Source of the DNA: Clostridia bacterium
Lineage (GTDB): Bacteria > Bacillota > Clostridia > Christensenellales > Aristaeellaceae
Direction: 5' to 3'
Assembly (NCBI GenBank): GCA_030536295.1
Contig: JAUNQH010000013.1
Span: forward strand, 1 to 43,232
DNA: 43,232 bases
Part shown: one piece after another, positions 34,662-43,200 of the stretch
How positions within the stretch are numbered: the first letter of the stretch is position 1
How the letters are laid out: every line of letters begins with the position of its first letter
Made by a program: the position numbers and the translations under genes
Notes under the pieces: model-generated
What the model saw: the letters and a program-made list of their open reading frames with translations, nothing else
Databases searched by the model: none
What the model was told of the DNA's origin: nothing

Positions 34662-37600
34662 TTATTCATCACTTTCCGTGACAAGCACCGCTTCCGAAAG
34701 AGAAAGCGAATACAGCCACATTTCTTTTACCGGTCTGCCGGTGATCCGCGCCAGTGAGGACGCGTACAGCCTGATCTGCCGGCCGTAACGTTCCGCGAGT
34801 TCCGCGGATGCCGCCACATGATCCGTTTTATAATCCACAATGACCCAGCTGCCGTCCTCTTCAAAGGCACAGTCTATGATCCCCTGCAGGATCAAATTTC
34901 CTTTTTCTCCCGCGCGGCAGTCAAAATCCCATTCACGGCGCACATCCGGGCTGCGCAGCATCCTTTTGCCGACGGGCGACGCGAAGAAGGCGGCAACTTT
35001 CCTGTAATTGATCACCGCGGCTTCCTCGCGGGACAGGATGCCCTTATCACGCAGCATGAACGCGGTCTCGCGCACGTGCTTCTCATCCATGGTGCCGTCA
35101 AGCGGAATAAGGGACAGCAGCCTGTGCGCCGCTGTACCGCGCCGCGCGCCCGATATGCCGGCATCGCCGCGGCGGAAAGCGGGTTCCTGTTCAAGCTTGC
35201 CGAGCTGCGCGATCAGATCCTCCGTGCGCTTGTCCGCGATCGTTTCATCCGCGCCTTCCGCGGCCGGTTCCCCGCTCAGCAGTGAAGTGACGGAGATCTT
35301 CCTTACATGGTTCTTATCATCCTGCTGATTCGAATCGTCTTTCCACAATCGTTCAACAGGGTCTTCCGAAAGCGTTGTTTTTATCCATGATGCCAGGTTG
35401 TGGAAAACTTTTTCTTTTTCAACATTTTTCTGTGTATTAGTGTCTGTAACCCTTATATTCCAAAGGGTCAAAGGCTGTGCACAACCTGTGGAATATTTTT
35501 CTCCGTTACGCGAAAGAAGCGGGGGCATCACATAGTCCATTTCCGATCTCGCGCTGTCCGTACGGTATGTGCATTCCGGATATGACCACAGCGGATTACT
35601 GGTCTGCGCGGAAACAAGATACAGTTTTTCCTGCGCTCTTGTCATGGCCACATACAGCAGGCGGATCTTCTCCGCGTGTTCCTCTTTTGTGGTCCGCCAC
35701 GCGAAAACATCGTCCGCCGCCGTTGACCGTTCGATCCTCAGATCGCCGTTTCTGTAGCGGAGACAGATACCGAGATCCTTGTGCAGCCTGAGCGGGAGCG
35801 TATGGGGATTGCCTTTCTGCTTGTCTATACCCGTGCAGAAAACGACCGGGAACTGAAGCCCCTTGCTCTTGTGCATCGTCATGATCCTGACCAGGTCATC
35901 CTGCTCACCGAGTGTGCTCGCTGAATTCTGATCACCCGAAGCAGTCAGAAATGTCAGATGTTCCGTCAGCTGCCCGAGACTGCAGATACCGTTCTTCTCA
36001 TATTCTCCGGCCTTCTCGCTGAGCATGCGCAGATTTGCCTGACGCACGGATCCGTTTTCACGTGTGCCGTTTACATAGTAATAGCCGCTTTCGCGGATCA
36101 GATACCAGAGGAAGTCACCCATGGGCATCGTTTCGGCAAGAAAACGCCATTCTTCCAATCTGTGCAGGGCAGCCCGGCAGCGCGAAGCGATCTCGTCCGC
36201 ACCGCCGGCCGTTTCCGTAAGGGCGTCATAGAAAGAAGTTTCCTTCCGCCGGTTTTTGAGCCGGATCACGGACAGATCCTGATTGCTGAAGCTGAACGGC
36301 GTTCTTTTCAATACGCCAATCAGTTTCATATCCTGTCTGGGATTGCTGATCACATCCAGCAGATCACGGACCTCGCGGATCTCGTCCAGCTGGAAGTAAT
36401 CCTTTCCGCCGTCAAAGAATACGGGGATCTCCCTCTCCGAGAGCAGATCCGCAAGCTTCTTGCCGACACCGGAAACGCGCGGCATCAGGATCACGATATC
36501 CCGGTATTTATAGTACTCATCCTGATCATCATCAAGCCTTTTTTCCTTCAGCAGATCCCGGATCTCCGCGGCGATACGGTCAGCGATCATCTCAATATCC
36601 GTGACCTTTGTTTCACGTGAAACATTTTCGATCAGATCAACGGTCACAGGCAGATTGCCTGTCACAGTTCTGCCCGGGATCAGCTCTTCCTTCGGACCGT
36701 AATCAAGTTCGGCCGTTTCCCGCTTCATCACGCTTCGGAAGACCGTGTTTGTCGTTTCAAGGATCTCCGGACGTGATCTGAAATTATGCTGCAGGAAAAT
36801 CCTTCTCTTCTCCGCGTCAGGATCATCCGAATAGGTCATCAGCCTTTTCAGAAAGATCGTCGGATCCGCCAGACGGAAGCGATAGATGCTCTGCTTCACA
36901 TCGCCGACCATGAACAGATCGTTTTCCGGTGTTTTCAGCTTACGGATGATCGCGTCCTGCACGGCGGAAACATCTTGACATTCATCCACGAAAATATGAG
37001 TGAATCCGTTCGCGATCGCTTCACCGTGCAGCGGATCCGAAAGGATCTGCAAAGCATAGTGTTCCATATCGCTGAAATCCATCAGACCATGCTTCCGTTT
37101 TTCCTCGCCGAATATCTCCGCCGTTTTCAGCGTCAGATCAACAAGCGCGCCTGTCAGCAGCCGCATCACGCTGAAATCCTTCAGATTATGCTCCATGTCA
37201 AGCGTGAGCAATTCGGTGATCCTCTGATGCAGCTTTTTGATATCTTCACGTATGGCTCTGAAGCGCGCGCACCAGTCAAGCTCTTCGGCTGTTGACGCGC
37301 CCTTCTGGTTCCAGTTTTTCATTTTAAAGCTCTGCAGCCGGCCGATGCTTTCCGGATCATTCCGTTCAAAACCATCCAGCAATGTGAGAAGCTCACCGTC
37401 GACCGTCCACAGATCTTTGACTTTTTCGACCGCGAATTCGTCTTCAAGCATGCGCTGCTGCTTTCCGTATAGCACACGGATCGACCCGGCACATTCGGAA
37501 ACCATCTCACTGATCGCGGAAAACCAGGGATGACCGGGATCCATTCTTCCGGGGATCAGATCCACCGCGTCCCGGGCCCATCCGGCCGGATCCGGCAGTG

Positions 37601-38111
37601 AACAGATAAAAGTATACAGCGCGTTCACCAATTCGGCGGTATCATCTTTTTTATACGCCTTTTTCAATGCGGAAAAGGCTTCTTTTTCATTCACGGCGCA
37701 CCATTCGACCGCTTTCCGGTATGCTTCCTCAAAGCGCAGTTTTCTTTCCGCCGGATCGCATACGCGTGTTTCAGGATCGATACCGATCACATGAAACTGC
37801 TGCCGGATCAGTCTCTGACAGAAGGAATGGATGGTCGATATCTCCAGATATTCGATCTTTTCAAGCGCCTTGCGGAATGCAATACGATCTTTTTCCTTCT
37901 GCAGGCGCTTGCGGATCTTTTCCTTCATTTCAGATGCCGCGGCATTCGTATATGTGACGATGAGCATACGGTCCGGAGAAGCACCGTCACCGATCAGCCG
38001 CACGATCCTTTCGATCATGACAGCTGTCTTTCCGCTGCCGGCCGCGGCGCTGACAATGATCTCCCTGTTATTCGCGTCGATCACCTGACGCTGTTCCGCT
38101 GTCCATTCCAT
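34662..38111 (-). CDS. addA: ATP-dependent helicase/nuclease subunit A (AddA)
   Basis: The protein has 1149 residues, within the family range. It is a UvrD-like superfamily 1 helicase that processes double-strand breaks with AddB. Walker A is SAAAGSGKT (21-29); the Walker B region reads FVDECQDVSAVQD; NFRSRPEIL, TMHKSKGLQFPVVF and VAMTRAQEKLYLV are motifs IV-VI. The C-terminal nuclease motif GSWVIVDYKTD (RecB type) is present with the upstream Asp in GIIDCAFEE. AddB normally lies directly upstream but is absent here; recF and a hairpin-rich gap lie there instead. A perfect parS site is embedded in the codons for Asn-Val-Ser-Arg-Glu-Thr at 36609-36624. Confidence 0.94.
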   Translation of the reverse strand: MEWTAEQRQVIDANNREIIVSAAAGSGKTAVMIERIVRLIGDGASPDRMLIVTYTNAAASEMKEKIRKRLQKEKDRIAFRKALEKIEYLEISTIHSFCQRLIRQQFHVIGIDPETRVCDPAERKLRFEEAYRKAVEWCAVNEKEAFSALKKAYKKDDTAELVNALYTFICSLPDPAGWARDAVDLIPGRMDPGHPWFSAISEMVSECAGSIRVLYGKQQRMLEDEFAVEKVKDLWTVDGELLTLLDGFERNDPESIGRLQSFKMKNWNQKGASTAEELDWCARFRAIREDIKKLHQRITELLTLDMEHNLKDFSVMRLLTGALVDLTLKTAEIFGEEKRKHGLMDFSDMEHYALQILSDPLHGEAIANGFTHIFVDECQDVSAVQDAIIRKLKTPENDLFMVGDVKQSIYRFRLADPTIFLKRLMTYSDDPDAEKRRIFLQHNFRSRPEILETTNTVFRSVMKRETAELDYGPKEELIPGRTVTGNLPVTVDLIENVSRETKVTDIEMIADRIAAEIRDLLKEKRLDDDQDEYYKYRDIVILMPRVSGVGKKLADLLSEREIPVFFDGGKDYFQLDEIREVRDLLDVISNPRQDMKLIGVLKRTPFSFSNQDLSVIRLKNRRKETSFYDALTETAGGADEIASRCRAALHRLEEWRFLAETMPMGDFLWYLIRESGYYYVNGTRENGSVRQANLRMLSEKAGEYEKNGICSLGQLTEHLTFLTASGDQNSASTLGEQDDLVRIMTMHKSKGLQFPVVFCTGIDKQKGNPHTLPLRLHKDLGICLRYRNGDLRIERSTAADDVFAWRTTKEEHAEKIRLLYVAMTRAQEKLYLVSAQTSNPLWSYPECTYRTDSARSEMDYVMPPLLSRNGEKYSTGCAQPLTLWNIRVTDTNTQKNVEKEKVFHNLASWIKTTLSEDPVERLWKDDSNQQDDKNHVRKISVTSLLSGEPAAEGADETIADKRTEDLIAQLGKLEQEPAFRRGDAGISGARRGTAAHRLLSLIPLDGTMDEKHVRETAFMLRDKGILSREEAAVINYRKVAAFFASPVGKRMLRSPDVRREWDFDCRAGEKGNLILQGIIDCAFEEDGSWVIVDYKTDHVAASAELAERYGRQIRLYASSLARITGRPVKEMWLYSLSLSEAVLVTESDE
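36609..36624. other. parS: parS centromere site (ParB binding), inside addA
   Basis: TGTTTCACGTGAAACA, a perfect 16-bp palindrome matching the Bacillus-type parS consensus TGTTNCACGTGAAACA. It encodes part of AddA in frame. Confidence 0.92.
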
Positions 38112-38143
38112 GACTGTATCTCACTTCCTTCACAAAGAGAAAA

Positions 38144-38159
38144 TGTTTCACGTGAAACA
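38144..38159. other. parS: parS centromere site (ParB binding), upstream of addA
   Basis: A second perfect TGTTTCACGTGAAACA, flanked by A/T, 33 nt before the addA start codon. ParB bound here could also affect addA transcription, which is inference. Confidence 0.93.
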
Positions 38160-38240
38160 TTTTCGCAGAAACAGTATAAAGTCTTTTTTCGGCTCTTCAT
38201 AGAAACCCGCGCTATCTATTCTTCATTTCAGAAACAGATC

Positions 38241-38378
38241 TCGCGCCTGCGGGCGCGACCAAAGGGCTTTGCGATCAGCCCGCAAGCTCAATAGTCGCAG
38301 CTCAACACTGTTGAGCCTGCTCCTTTTCGCTTGAGAAACTCACTTTTGAGATTCCCGCCACCGGCGGTCAAAAGTGAG
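38241..38378. repeat. Hairpin-rich intergenic element between recF and addA
   Basis: At least four palindromes are packed into about 140 nt: TCGCGCC/GGCGCGA (38241-38258), GCTTTGCG/CGCAAGC (38266-38287), GCTCAACA-C-TGTTGAGC (38300-38316), and an 11-bp stem CTCACTTTTGA/TCAAAAGTGAG with inner CCGCC/GGCGG (38339-38378). No good protein frame fits it. It could be a dispersed repeat of this genome or a structured leader of addA. Confidence 0.6.
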
Positions 38379-38486
38379 ATTTCCCTTTGGAAACCTTCGC
38401 AGCATATCTTTACCATAGCGTAACTTGCTGTGAAAAACCTTTTTTCTGATCGGTTCCGACCGCACGCTGTATACCGATCGCGTCTG

Positions 38487-39644
38487 TCAGTCAAAAACAG
38501 GTTCGGAGAATCTTTCCGCTTCACTTTCACCGCTGCCGGTGAGCCGTACGCATGCCCTGCCGTCATCGCAAAGAATGGAATATACCTGCTTCATGCCTTC
38601 ATCCTGCACATCCGTCTCATCCGTGCAGGTAATGAAAGTCTGTACATGACGGATCTCATCCAGCAGATGCAGCCTGCGTTCCATATCCAGTTCACTCATC
38701 ACATCATCGAGCAGCAGCACCGGCGGTTCACCGCATACCCGCTCGAATACCTTCAGTTCCGCCAGCTTGATGGAGAGCGCCGCTGTACGTATCTGCCCCT
38801 GACTGGCAAATACCTTCATATTCTTCTCATTCAGCCGGATCAGCAGATCATCCCTGTGCGGACCTGCTTCCGTCATTCCGTAACGGATATCGCTGTCACG
38901 ACCTTTTACGAACAGATCATATATCTGGTCCTCGCTTTTCCCCGATACGGAGGACTGATAGGTCACAGACAGTTTTTCTTCATCATCGCCGCTGATGGAA
39001 CGGTAGATGCGTGCCGCTTCGCCGCTGAGCATCATCGTAAAGTTATCACGTTCCGCGGTGATCATCTCAGCGAGACCCGACAGTTTTCTGTCAAAGATAT
39101 CCAGTATGCCGTCATCCCTTGACCCGCCGTATTTCATTTCCCGCAGCGCGGAATTTTTCTGTTCAAGATAACTTTTATATTCCTGCAGCGCGATGAAGTA
39201 GGACGTATTGATCTGGCTGAGCATCATGTCCATGAATTTCCTTCTCGTGCCGGGACCTTCCTTGATCAGCTCCAGATCCTCAGGAGAAAAAATGACGCAG
39301 CGTAAATGCCCCATCAGGTCAGACAGTCTTTCCGCTTTCTTCTGATCGATGAAAACAGTCTTTTTTCTTTTTTCCGCCGGTGTCAGCTTTACGATCACAT
39401 CCGTCCTGCCGTTTTTCGCGGCGACCCTGCACCCGCAGGCTGCCATTTCCGTGCCGGCCATCACCACATCATGATCATTGTTCACACGGTGGCTTCTTCC
39501 GAGCGCGCAGTAATGGATCGCCTCAAGGATGTTTGTTTTTCCCGCGCCGTTCTTGCCGAAAAAGAGATTTATCCCTTCATACGGACGCAGCTCCAGGGAA
39601 GTGTGGTTCCGGAACTGGCGGAGAGTAAGCTGTTCGATCTTCAT
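38487..39644 (-). CDS. recF: DNA replication and repair protein RecF
   Basis: The protein has 385 residues, slightly longer than the usual 360-375. RecF is an SMC-like ATPase that loads RecA at gaps with RecO and RecR. The start MKIEQLTLRQFRN is typical. Walker A is GKNGAGKT (30-37), the signature is ASQGQIRTAALSIKLAE, and Walker B is VLLLDDVMSELD, followed by QTFITCTD. The ribosome site is weak (GAGAG). It follows dnaN by 67 nt containing a terminator-like hairpin, so part of the dnaN transcript probably ends before recF. Confidence 0.96.
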   Translation of the reverse strand: MKIEQLTLRQFRNHTSLELRPYEGINLFFGKNGAGKTNILEAIHYCALGRSHRVNNDHDVVMAGTEMAACGCRVAAKNGRTDVIVKLTPAEKRKKTVFIDQKKAERLSDLMGHLRCVIFSPEDLELIKEGPGTRRKFMDMMLSQINTSYFIALQEYKSYLEQKNSALREMKYGGSRDDGILDIFDRKLSGLAEMITAERDNFTMMLSGEAARIYRSISGDDEEKLSVTYQSSVSGKSEDQIYDLFVKGRDSDIRYGMTEAGPHRDDLLIRLNEKNMKVFASQGQIRTAALSIKLAELKVFERVCGEPPVLLLDDVMSELDMERRLHLLDEIRHVQTFITCTDETDVQDEGMKQVYSILCDDGRACVRLTGSGESEAERFSEPVFD

Positions 39645-39660
39645 ACCAATCTCTCTTTTT

Positions 39661-39686
39661 AAAACGGGAAAGCCGCCGCTTTCCCG
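39661..39686 (-). terminator. Terminator-like hairpin between dnaN and recF
   Basis: CGGGAAAGC (39665-39673) pairs with GCTTTCCCG (39678-39686) around a 4-nt loop. On the minus strand the stem is followed by TTTT, so it can act as a leaky terminator. Confidence 0.65.
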
Positions 39687-39711
39687 CCATATGCCTCACA
39701 TCAGATAAACT

Positions 39712-40827
39712 TTACTGGAAGACCCTGACCGGAAGGATCAGATACAGATAATCATCACCCTGCTGCGGCACAAACACACACGGGCTTACATTTGTTTTGA
39801 ACTTCATGAAGATATCATCATCGCTCACATTGCGGATGATATCTGTGATGTATTTCGCGTTGAAAGCGATCTCAATGGGATTGCCGTTCAGGACCGCCTC
39901 GGTCTCTTCGGTCACATCGCCCAGCTCCGCGTTGGAGGAGATGGTCAGTGTGTTTTCGGCAAACTTCATCTTGATCAGGTTGTTCTTTCCTTCACGGGCC
40001 ATCAGACTCGCGCGGTCGATCGCGTCCAGCACGCTGCCGCGGTTGGCTTTTGCTTCCGTATGGAAATCTTCGGGAAGGATCCTTCTGTAATCAATGTATT
40101 CGCCGTTCAGCAGCACAGTGGAGAAGCAGATGTTGCCGAAGTTGGCCTGCACTCTGTTCTTTTCAAAATACATATGACAGAAGGCTTCATCTTCCGGAAG
40201 GATGCGGCTCAGTTCATTCATCACTTTACCGGGAATAATGGCGCTCATCTTTTCCATACCCGCGGGCAGCTCAAAGGGCTGGAACACCTTCTGGATCGCC
40301 AGACGGAAACCGTCCAGCGCGACAAGGCGCGCTTCTTCACGGCTTACTTCCATCAGACATCCGGTAAGGATCTGACGCGTTTCGTCCGTCGCGATAGCAA
40401 ACACGACACGGCTGATCATATCCTTCAGTTTTTTCTGAGGGATCTTGATCTCCGTACCGTTTGTGATGGAGACCATGTCAGGATATTCACCGGCATTCAT
40501 GCATGCCATGCTGCTGCGGCTCTTCATGCAGCGGATGGTCGCGGTCCGGTTGTCCGTAACGCTCACGGTCACGGATCCTCCGGGAAGCTTGCGGATCAGC
40601 TCATTAAAAAGCCTACCGGGAAGCACGAGCCTTCCCACTTCCTTCACATCCGCGGCGTTGATCGCCTGGATGCTCATGCTGCCGTCGGAACAGGTCAGCG
40701 TGACGCGGTCATCGTCCGCGTCGATCAGCACACCTTCAAGGATCTGCTTCGCGGGCCGTGCCGAAAGCGCCCTCGTCACGATATTCAGGCTTTCAAGAAG
40801 GTCCTGTGTGTTCATGGTAAATTGCAT
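39712..40827 (-). CDS. dnaN: DNA polymerase III beta subunit (sliding clamp)
   Basis: The protein has 371 residues from the ATG at 40825-40827 (MQFTMNTQDLLESLNIVTRA), which lies 9 nt after GAGAGG; a TTG three codons earlier is a less likely start. The clamp folds as three similar domains that dimerise into a ring around DNA and tether polymerase III. Recognisable stretches are KQILEGVLIDA, GRLFNELIRKLPGG, DGFRLAIQ and the C-terminal YLILPVRV. The length matches the family. It is followed by recF, as in many bacteria, but dnaA, which normally precedes it, is replaced by the pgsA-rimO pair and an origin-like gap. Confidence 0.97.
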   Translation of the reverse strand: MQFTMNTQDLLESLNIVTRALSARPAKQILEGVLIDADDDRVTLTCSDGSMSIQAINAADVKEVGRLVLPGRLFNELIRKLPGGSVTVSVTDNRTATIRCMKSRSSMACMNAGEYPDMVSITNGTEIKIPQKKLKDMISRVVFAIATDETRQILTGCLMEVSREEARLVALDGFRLAIQKVFQPFELPAGMEKMSAIIPGKVMNELSRILPEDEAFCHMYFEKNRVQANFGNICFSTVLLNGEYIDYRRILPEDFHTEAKANRGSVLDAIDRASLMAREGKNNLIKMKFAENTLTISSNAELGDVTEETEAVLNGNPIEIAFNAKYITDIIRNVSDDDIFMKFKTNVSPCVFVPQQGDDYLYLILPVRVFQ

Positions 40828-40861
40828 CTCGTTCAACCTCTCTTTGTTCCGGTGGCCGGAT

Positions 40862-41136
40862 ATTCATATCATATAATAGTATTATATATAAGTAGTAGTA
40901 GTAGTAGGACCTGTGAAAACTGTGGAAAACCCGTGAAACACTTGATAAATAATGGATCAACGGTTTAATAACTCTGTGGAATATTTCGCGGTTATCCACA
41001 GTTGAAAGGAAAAACGGGGTTTTTTCCGCTTTATTTCCTTTTTTCAAACCTCTTTTTCATCCGCCTGGAAGCGGAAAAAATGAAAAATGAGGCTCATTTA
41101 TATCCAATATAACCGAAAAACGGAAAATTATCAACA
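40862..41136. other. oriC: Candidate chromosomal replication origin (oriC): DnaA boxes, DnaA-trio and AT-rich element
   Basis: The 364-nt gap between dnaN and pgsA contains a perfect TTATCCACA (40992-41000), near matches TGTGGAAAA (40921-40929) and TTATCAACA (41128-41136), and other TGTGRAA words. Next to the near match come a short GC-containing stretch (GGACC), then six consecutive trinucleotides AAG-TAG-TAG-TAG-TAG-TAG (40890-40907). Read 3' to 5' these fit the DnaA-trio 3'-[G/A]A[T/A]-5'. An almost pure A/T segment (40866-40890) follows. This order of box, GC, trio and AT matches the basal unwinding element described for Bacillus. ATCAACGGTT is at 40956-40965. Confidence 0.75.
41049..41092. 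terminator. Long bulged hairpin downstream of pgsA
   Basis: CCTCTTTTTCAT (41049-41060) with CCGC and, across a 6-nt loop, GCGG, then an A-bulge and ATGAAAAATGAGG. On the minus strand it lies about 100 nt after the pgsA stop, so it may terminate the rimO-pgsA transcript before the origin. It has no uninterrupted T-run. Confidence 0.45.
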
Positions 41137-41191
41137 GAATTAACAACCCTGTTGAAAAGAAACTGTGAATTGTGCTCCAGCCGTTGAAATA

Positions 41192-41719
41192 TCAGCCGAA
41201 GACGGTGCTGTTCCTGAAAAAATAATCCACAGCGCTCCACAGTGTGATCACAGCTGTCCAGATACACAGAATAATGCCCGGAACGGTTGAAAACGCGGCG
41301 GTATCGGATATCAGGAGCCACAGGATCAGAACGATCTGGCTGACGGTCTTGATCTTGCCTAGCGGACCTGCCGCGATCACTTTTCCCTTGGTCACGGCGA
41401 TCAGCCGCAGACCGTCAACGCTCAGTTCCCTGGCAAGGATCAGGATCACAAGCCAGGCAGGCAGTCTGGCGAGCCCTGTCAGCATGATCATGGTGCTCAG
41501 AACAAGCAGTTTATCGGCAATGGGATCGATAAATTTGCCGAAATCCGTGACCAGGTTGTTTTTACGTGCGATATGTCCGTCAAGGAAATCCGTGAAAGCA
41601 GCGAATGCGAAAAGGATGACAGCCGCCCAACGGCACCACTCAGCGTTCTGATAAAGCAGCAGAATGATGAACGGTATACAGGAAACGCGTACAATGCTCA
41701 GTTTGTTCGGCAGGTTCAT
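41192..41719 (-). CDS. pgsA: CDP-diacylglycerol-glycerol-3-phosphate 3-phosphatidyltransferase
   Basis: The protein has 175 residues, typical for the family. It is a membrane enzyme making phosphatidylglycerophosphate from CDP-diacylglycerol and glycerol-3-phosphate, the first committed step of phosphatidylglycerol synthesis. The CDP-alcohol phosphotransferase motif is complete: Asp47-Gly48, Ala51-Arg52, Gly61, Asp65, Asp69 in FLDGHIARKNN and FGKFIDPIADK. About five hydrophobic segments span the protein. Its ATG overlaps the rimO stop (ATGA), so translation is coupled; the rimO-pgsA order is common in Clostridia. Confidence 0.95.
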   Translation of the reverse strand: MNLPNKLSIVRVSCIPFIILLLYQNAEWCRWAAVILFAFAAFTDFLDGHIARKNNLVTDFGKFIDPIADKLLVLSTMIMLTGLARLPAWLVILILARELSVDGLRLIAVTKGKVIAAGPLGKIKTVSQIVLILWLLISDTAAFSTVPGIILCIWTAVITLWSAVDYFFRNSTVFG

Positions 41720-43035
41720 TCGATCAGCTCTCCTGTCAGGTCATACGTATCGGCATCGGTGATCCGGATGTTGACAAATGTTCCGGGTTCAGGGGAAGAT
41801 CCTTCCGCGGTGAAAACGATCTCTCCGTCCGTTTCGGGCGCTTCCCTTTCACTGCGGCAAAGATAAAGTCCGTTTTCATCCCTGTCGGTAACGATCACCT
41901 TTTCAACGGTACCGGTGCGTGCTTTGTTCCGTTTGAGGGAGATCTCCGCCTGCAGGCTCATGAGCCTGTCATAACGCTCCTGCTTCACTTCTTCCGGGAT
42001 CTGATCCGGAAGCCTGGCGGCGGGGGTATCTTCTTCCGCGGAATAGGTGAACGCGCCGAGCCTGTCAAATTCAGTTTCGGCCACGAAGTCCAGCAGTTCC
42101 CTGAACTGGTCTTCAGTCTCACCGGGGAAACCGACGATGATGCTGGTGCGCAGTGTGAGCCCGCGTTCCCGCGCGTGTGTCACACTGCGGATGATATCAT
42201 CCCTTGTGCCGCGGCGGTGCATTCTTTTCAGCAGTTCAGCGTTCACGTGCTGTATCGGGATATCCAGATAACTGCAGATATTCGGCGTACCGGCGATGAC
42301 ATCCAGCAGTTCATCATTCGTTTCATCCGGATAGCAGTAAAGCACGCGCAGCCAGTCCACACCGTCGATCGCGGCCGCTTTGCGCATCAGATCCGGCAGC
42401 TTTGTATGACCGCCGTCATCCGTGCCGTAACGGGTGGTATCCTGGGCAACAAGAATATGTTCCTTCACGCCGCGTTGGGAAAGTTCCCTGATCTCATCAA
42501 GGATCAGGTGTTCATCCCTGCTGCGGTAAGGCCCGCGGATCAGCGGAATGGCGCAGAAGGTGCACCGGTTGGAACAGCCTTCGCCGATGCGGGTATACGC
42601 GGACCACGGCGGTGTCGTAAGCACACGCTTCTGTTCAAACATGGTCAGATCGTCACCGCAGCGGGATTGGCGTTTCCCTTTCAGCGCCTGTTCGATCGCG
42701 TCAGGAAGGCTGGCATACTGGTTGACGCCAAGCATCAGATCGATCTCCGGGATCTCATTCATCAGCTCTTTTTCATAGCGCTGGGCGAGACACCCCGTCA
42801 CCACAAGCAGCTTGCAGACGCCTGTTTCCTTATAGGAAGCCATCTCAAAGATGGTATCGATGGATTCCTCCTTGGCGGATTCAATGAATCCGCAGGTATT
42901 CACAAGCAGGATATCCGCTTCGGCAGGGTCGCCCGTAAAGGTATATCCGCGGTCTTTCAGGATCCCGAGCGCGGATTCCGTATCCACCCGGTTTTTATTG
43001 CATCCGAGAGAGATCGCGCCGACGCGCATGGACAT
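41716..43035 (-). CDS. rimO: Ribosomal protein S12 methylthiotransferase RimO
   Basis: The protein has 439 residues from the ATG at 43033-43035, 9 nt after GAGGTG; a GTG four codons upstream overlaps that site. RimO adds a methylthio group to an Asp of ribosomal protein S12. The N-terminal cluster ligands are Cys12 (SLGCNKNRVD), Cys48 (NTCGF) and Cys82 (TGCLAQRY). The radical-SAM triad Cys154, Cys158, Cys161 is in EGCSNRCTFCAIP. A C-terminal TRAM domain ends the protein. SLGCNKN..DTE and the YCYPDE region distinguish it from MiaB. It is the first gene of the rimO-pgsA pair. Confidence 0.94.
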   Translation of the reverse strand: MSMRVGAISLGCNKNRVDTESALGILKDRGYTFTGDPAEADILLVNTCGFIESAKEESIDTIFEMASYKETGVCKLLVVTGCLAQRYEKELMNEIPEIDLMLGVNQYASLPDAIEQALKGKRQSRCGDDLTMFEQKRVLTTPPWSAYTRIGEGCSNRCTFCAIPLIRGPYRSRDEHLILDEIRELSQRGVKEHILVAQDTTRYGTDDGGHTKLPDLMRKAAAIDGVDWLRVLYCYPDETNDELLDVIAGTPNICSYLDIPIQHVNAELLKRMHRRGTRDDIIRSVTHARERGLTLRTSIIVGFPGETEDQFRELLDFVAETEFDRLGAFTYSAEEDTPAARLPDQIPEEVKQERYDRLMSLQAEISLKRNKARTGTVEKVIVTDRDENGLYLCRSEREAPETDGEIVFTAEGSSPEPGTFVNIRITDADTYDLTGELIE

Positions 43036-43078
43036 GGAGCTGTTCACCTCACTTCATTGCCGCACAGAAAATCATTTT

Positions 43079-43106
43079 ATTATATCATTAAACAGATGAT
43101 TTGAAA
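43079..43106 (-). promoter_or_regulatory. Promoter of rimO-pgsA
   Basis: Minus strand: TTTCAA (43101-43106), 16 nt, perfect TATAAT (43079-43084). Confidence 0.6.
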
Positions 43107-43200
43107 AGAATATGCTTTCAGGAGCGTTCTTTGCCCTGTTGGTTTGTCAAACATAGGTTACACATTTGGGCTACTATGAGGTCAAGGTGAAGGGTGGAGA

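Noticed and set aside
38300-38316. LexA/SOS operator (palindrome GCTCAACACTGTTGAGC)
   Set aside because: It does not fit the Bacillota SOS box (GAAC-N4-GTTC) and is one of several palindromes in the same element.
38288-38566. 92-aa minus-strand frame across the recF 3' end and the hairpin element
   Set aside because: No ribosome site or domain is seen; it overlaps recF in another frame and runs through the palindromes.
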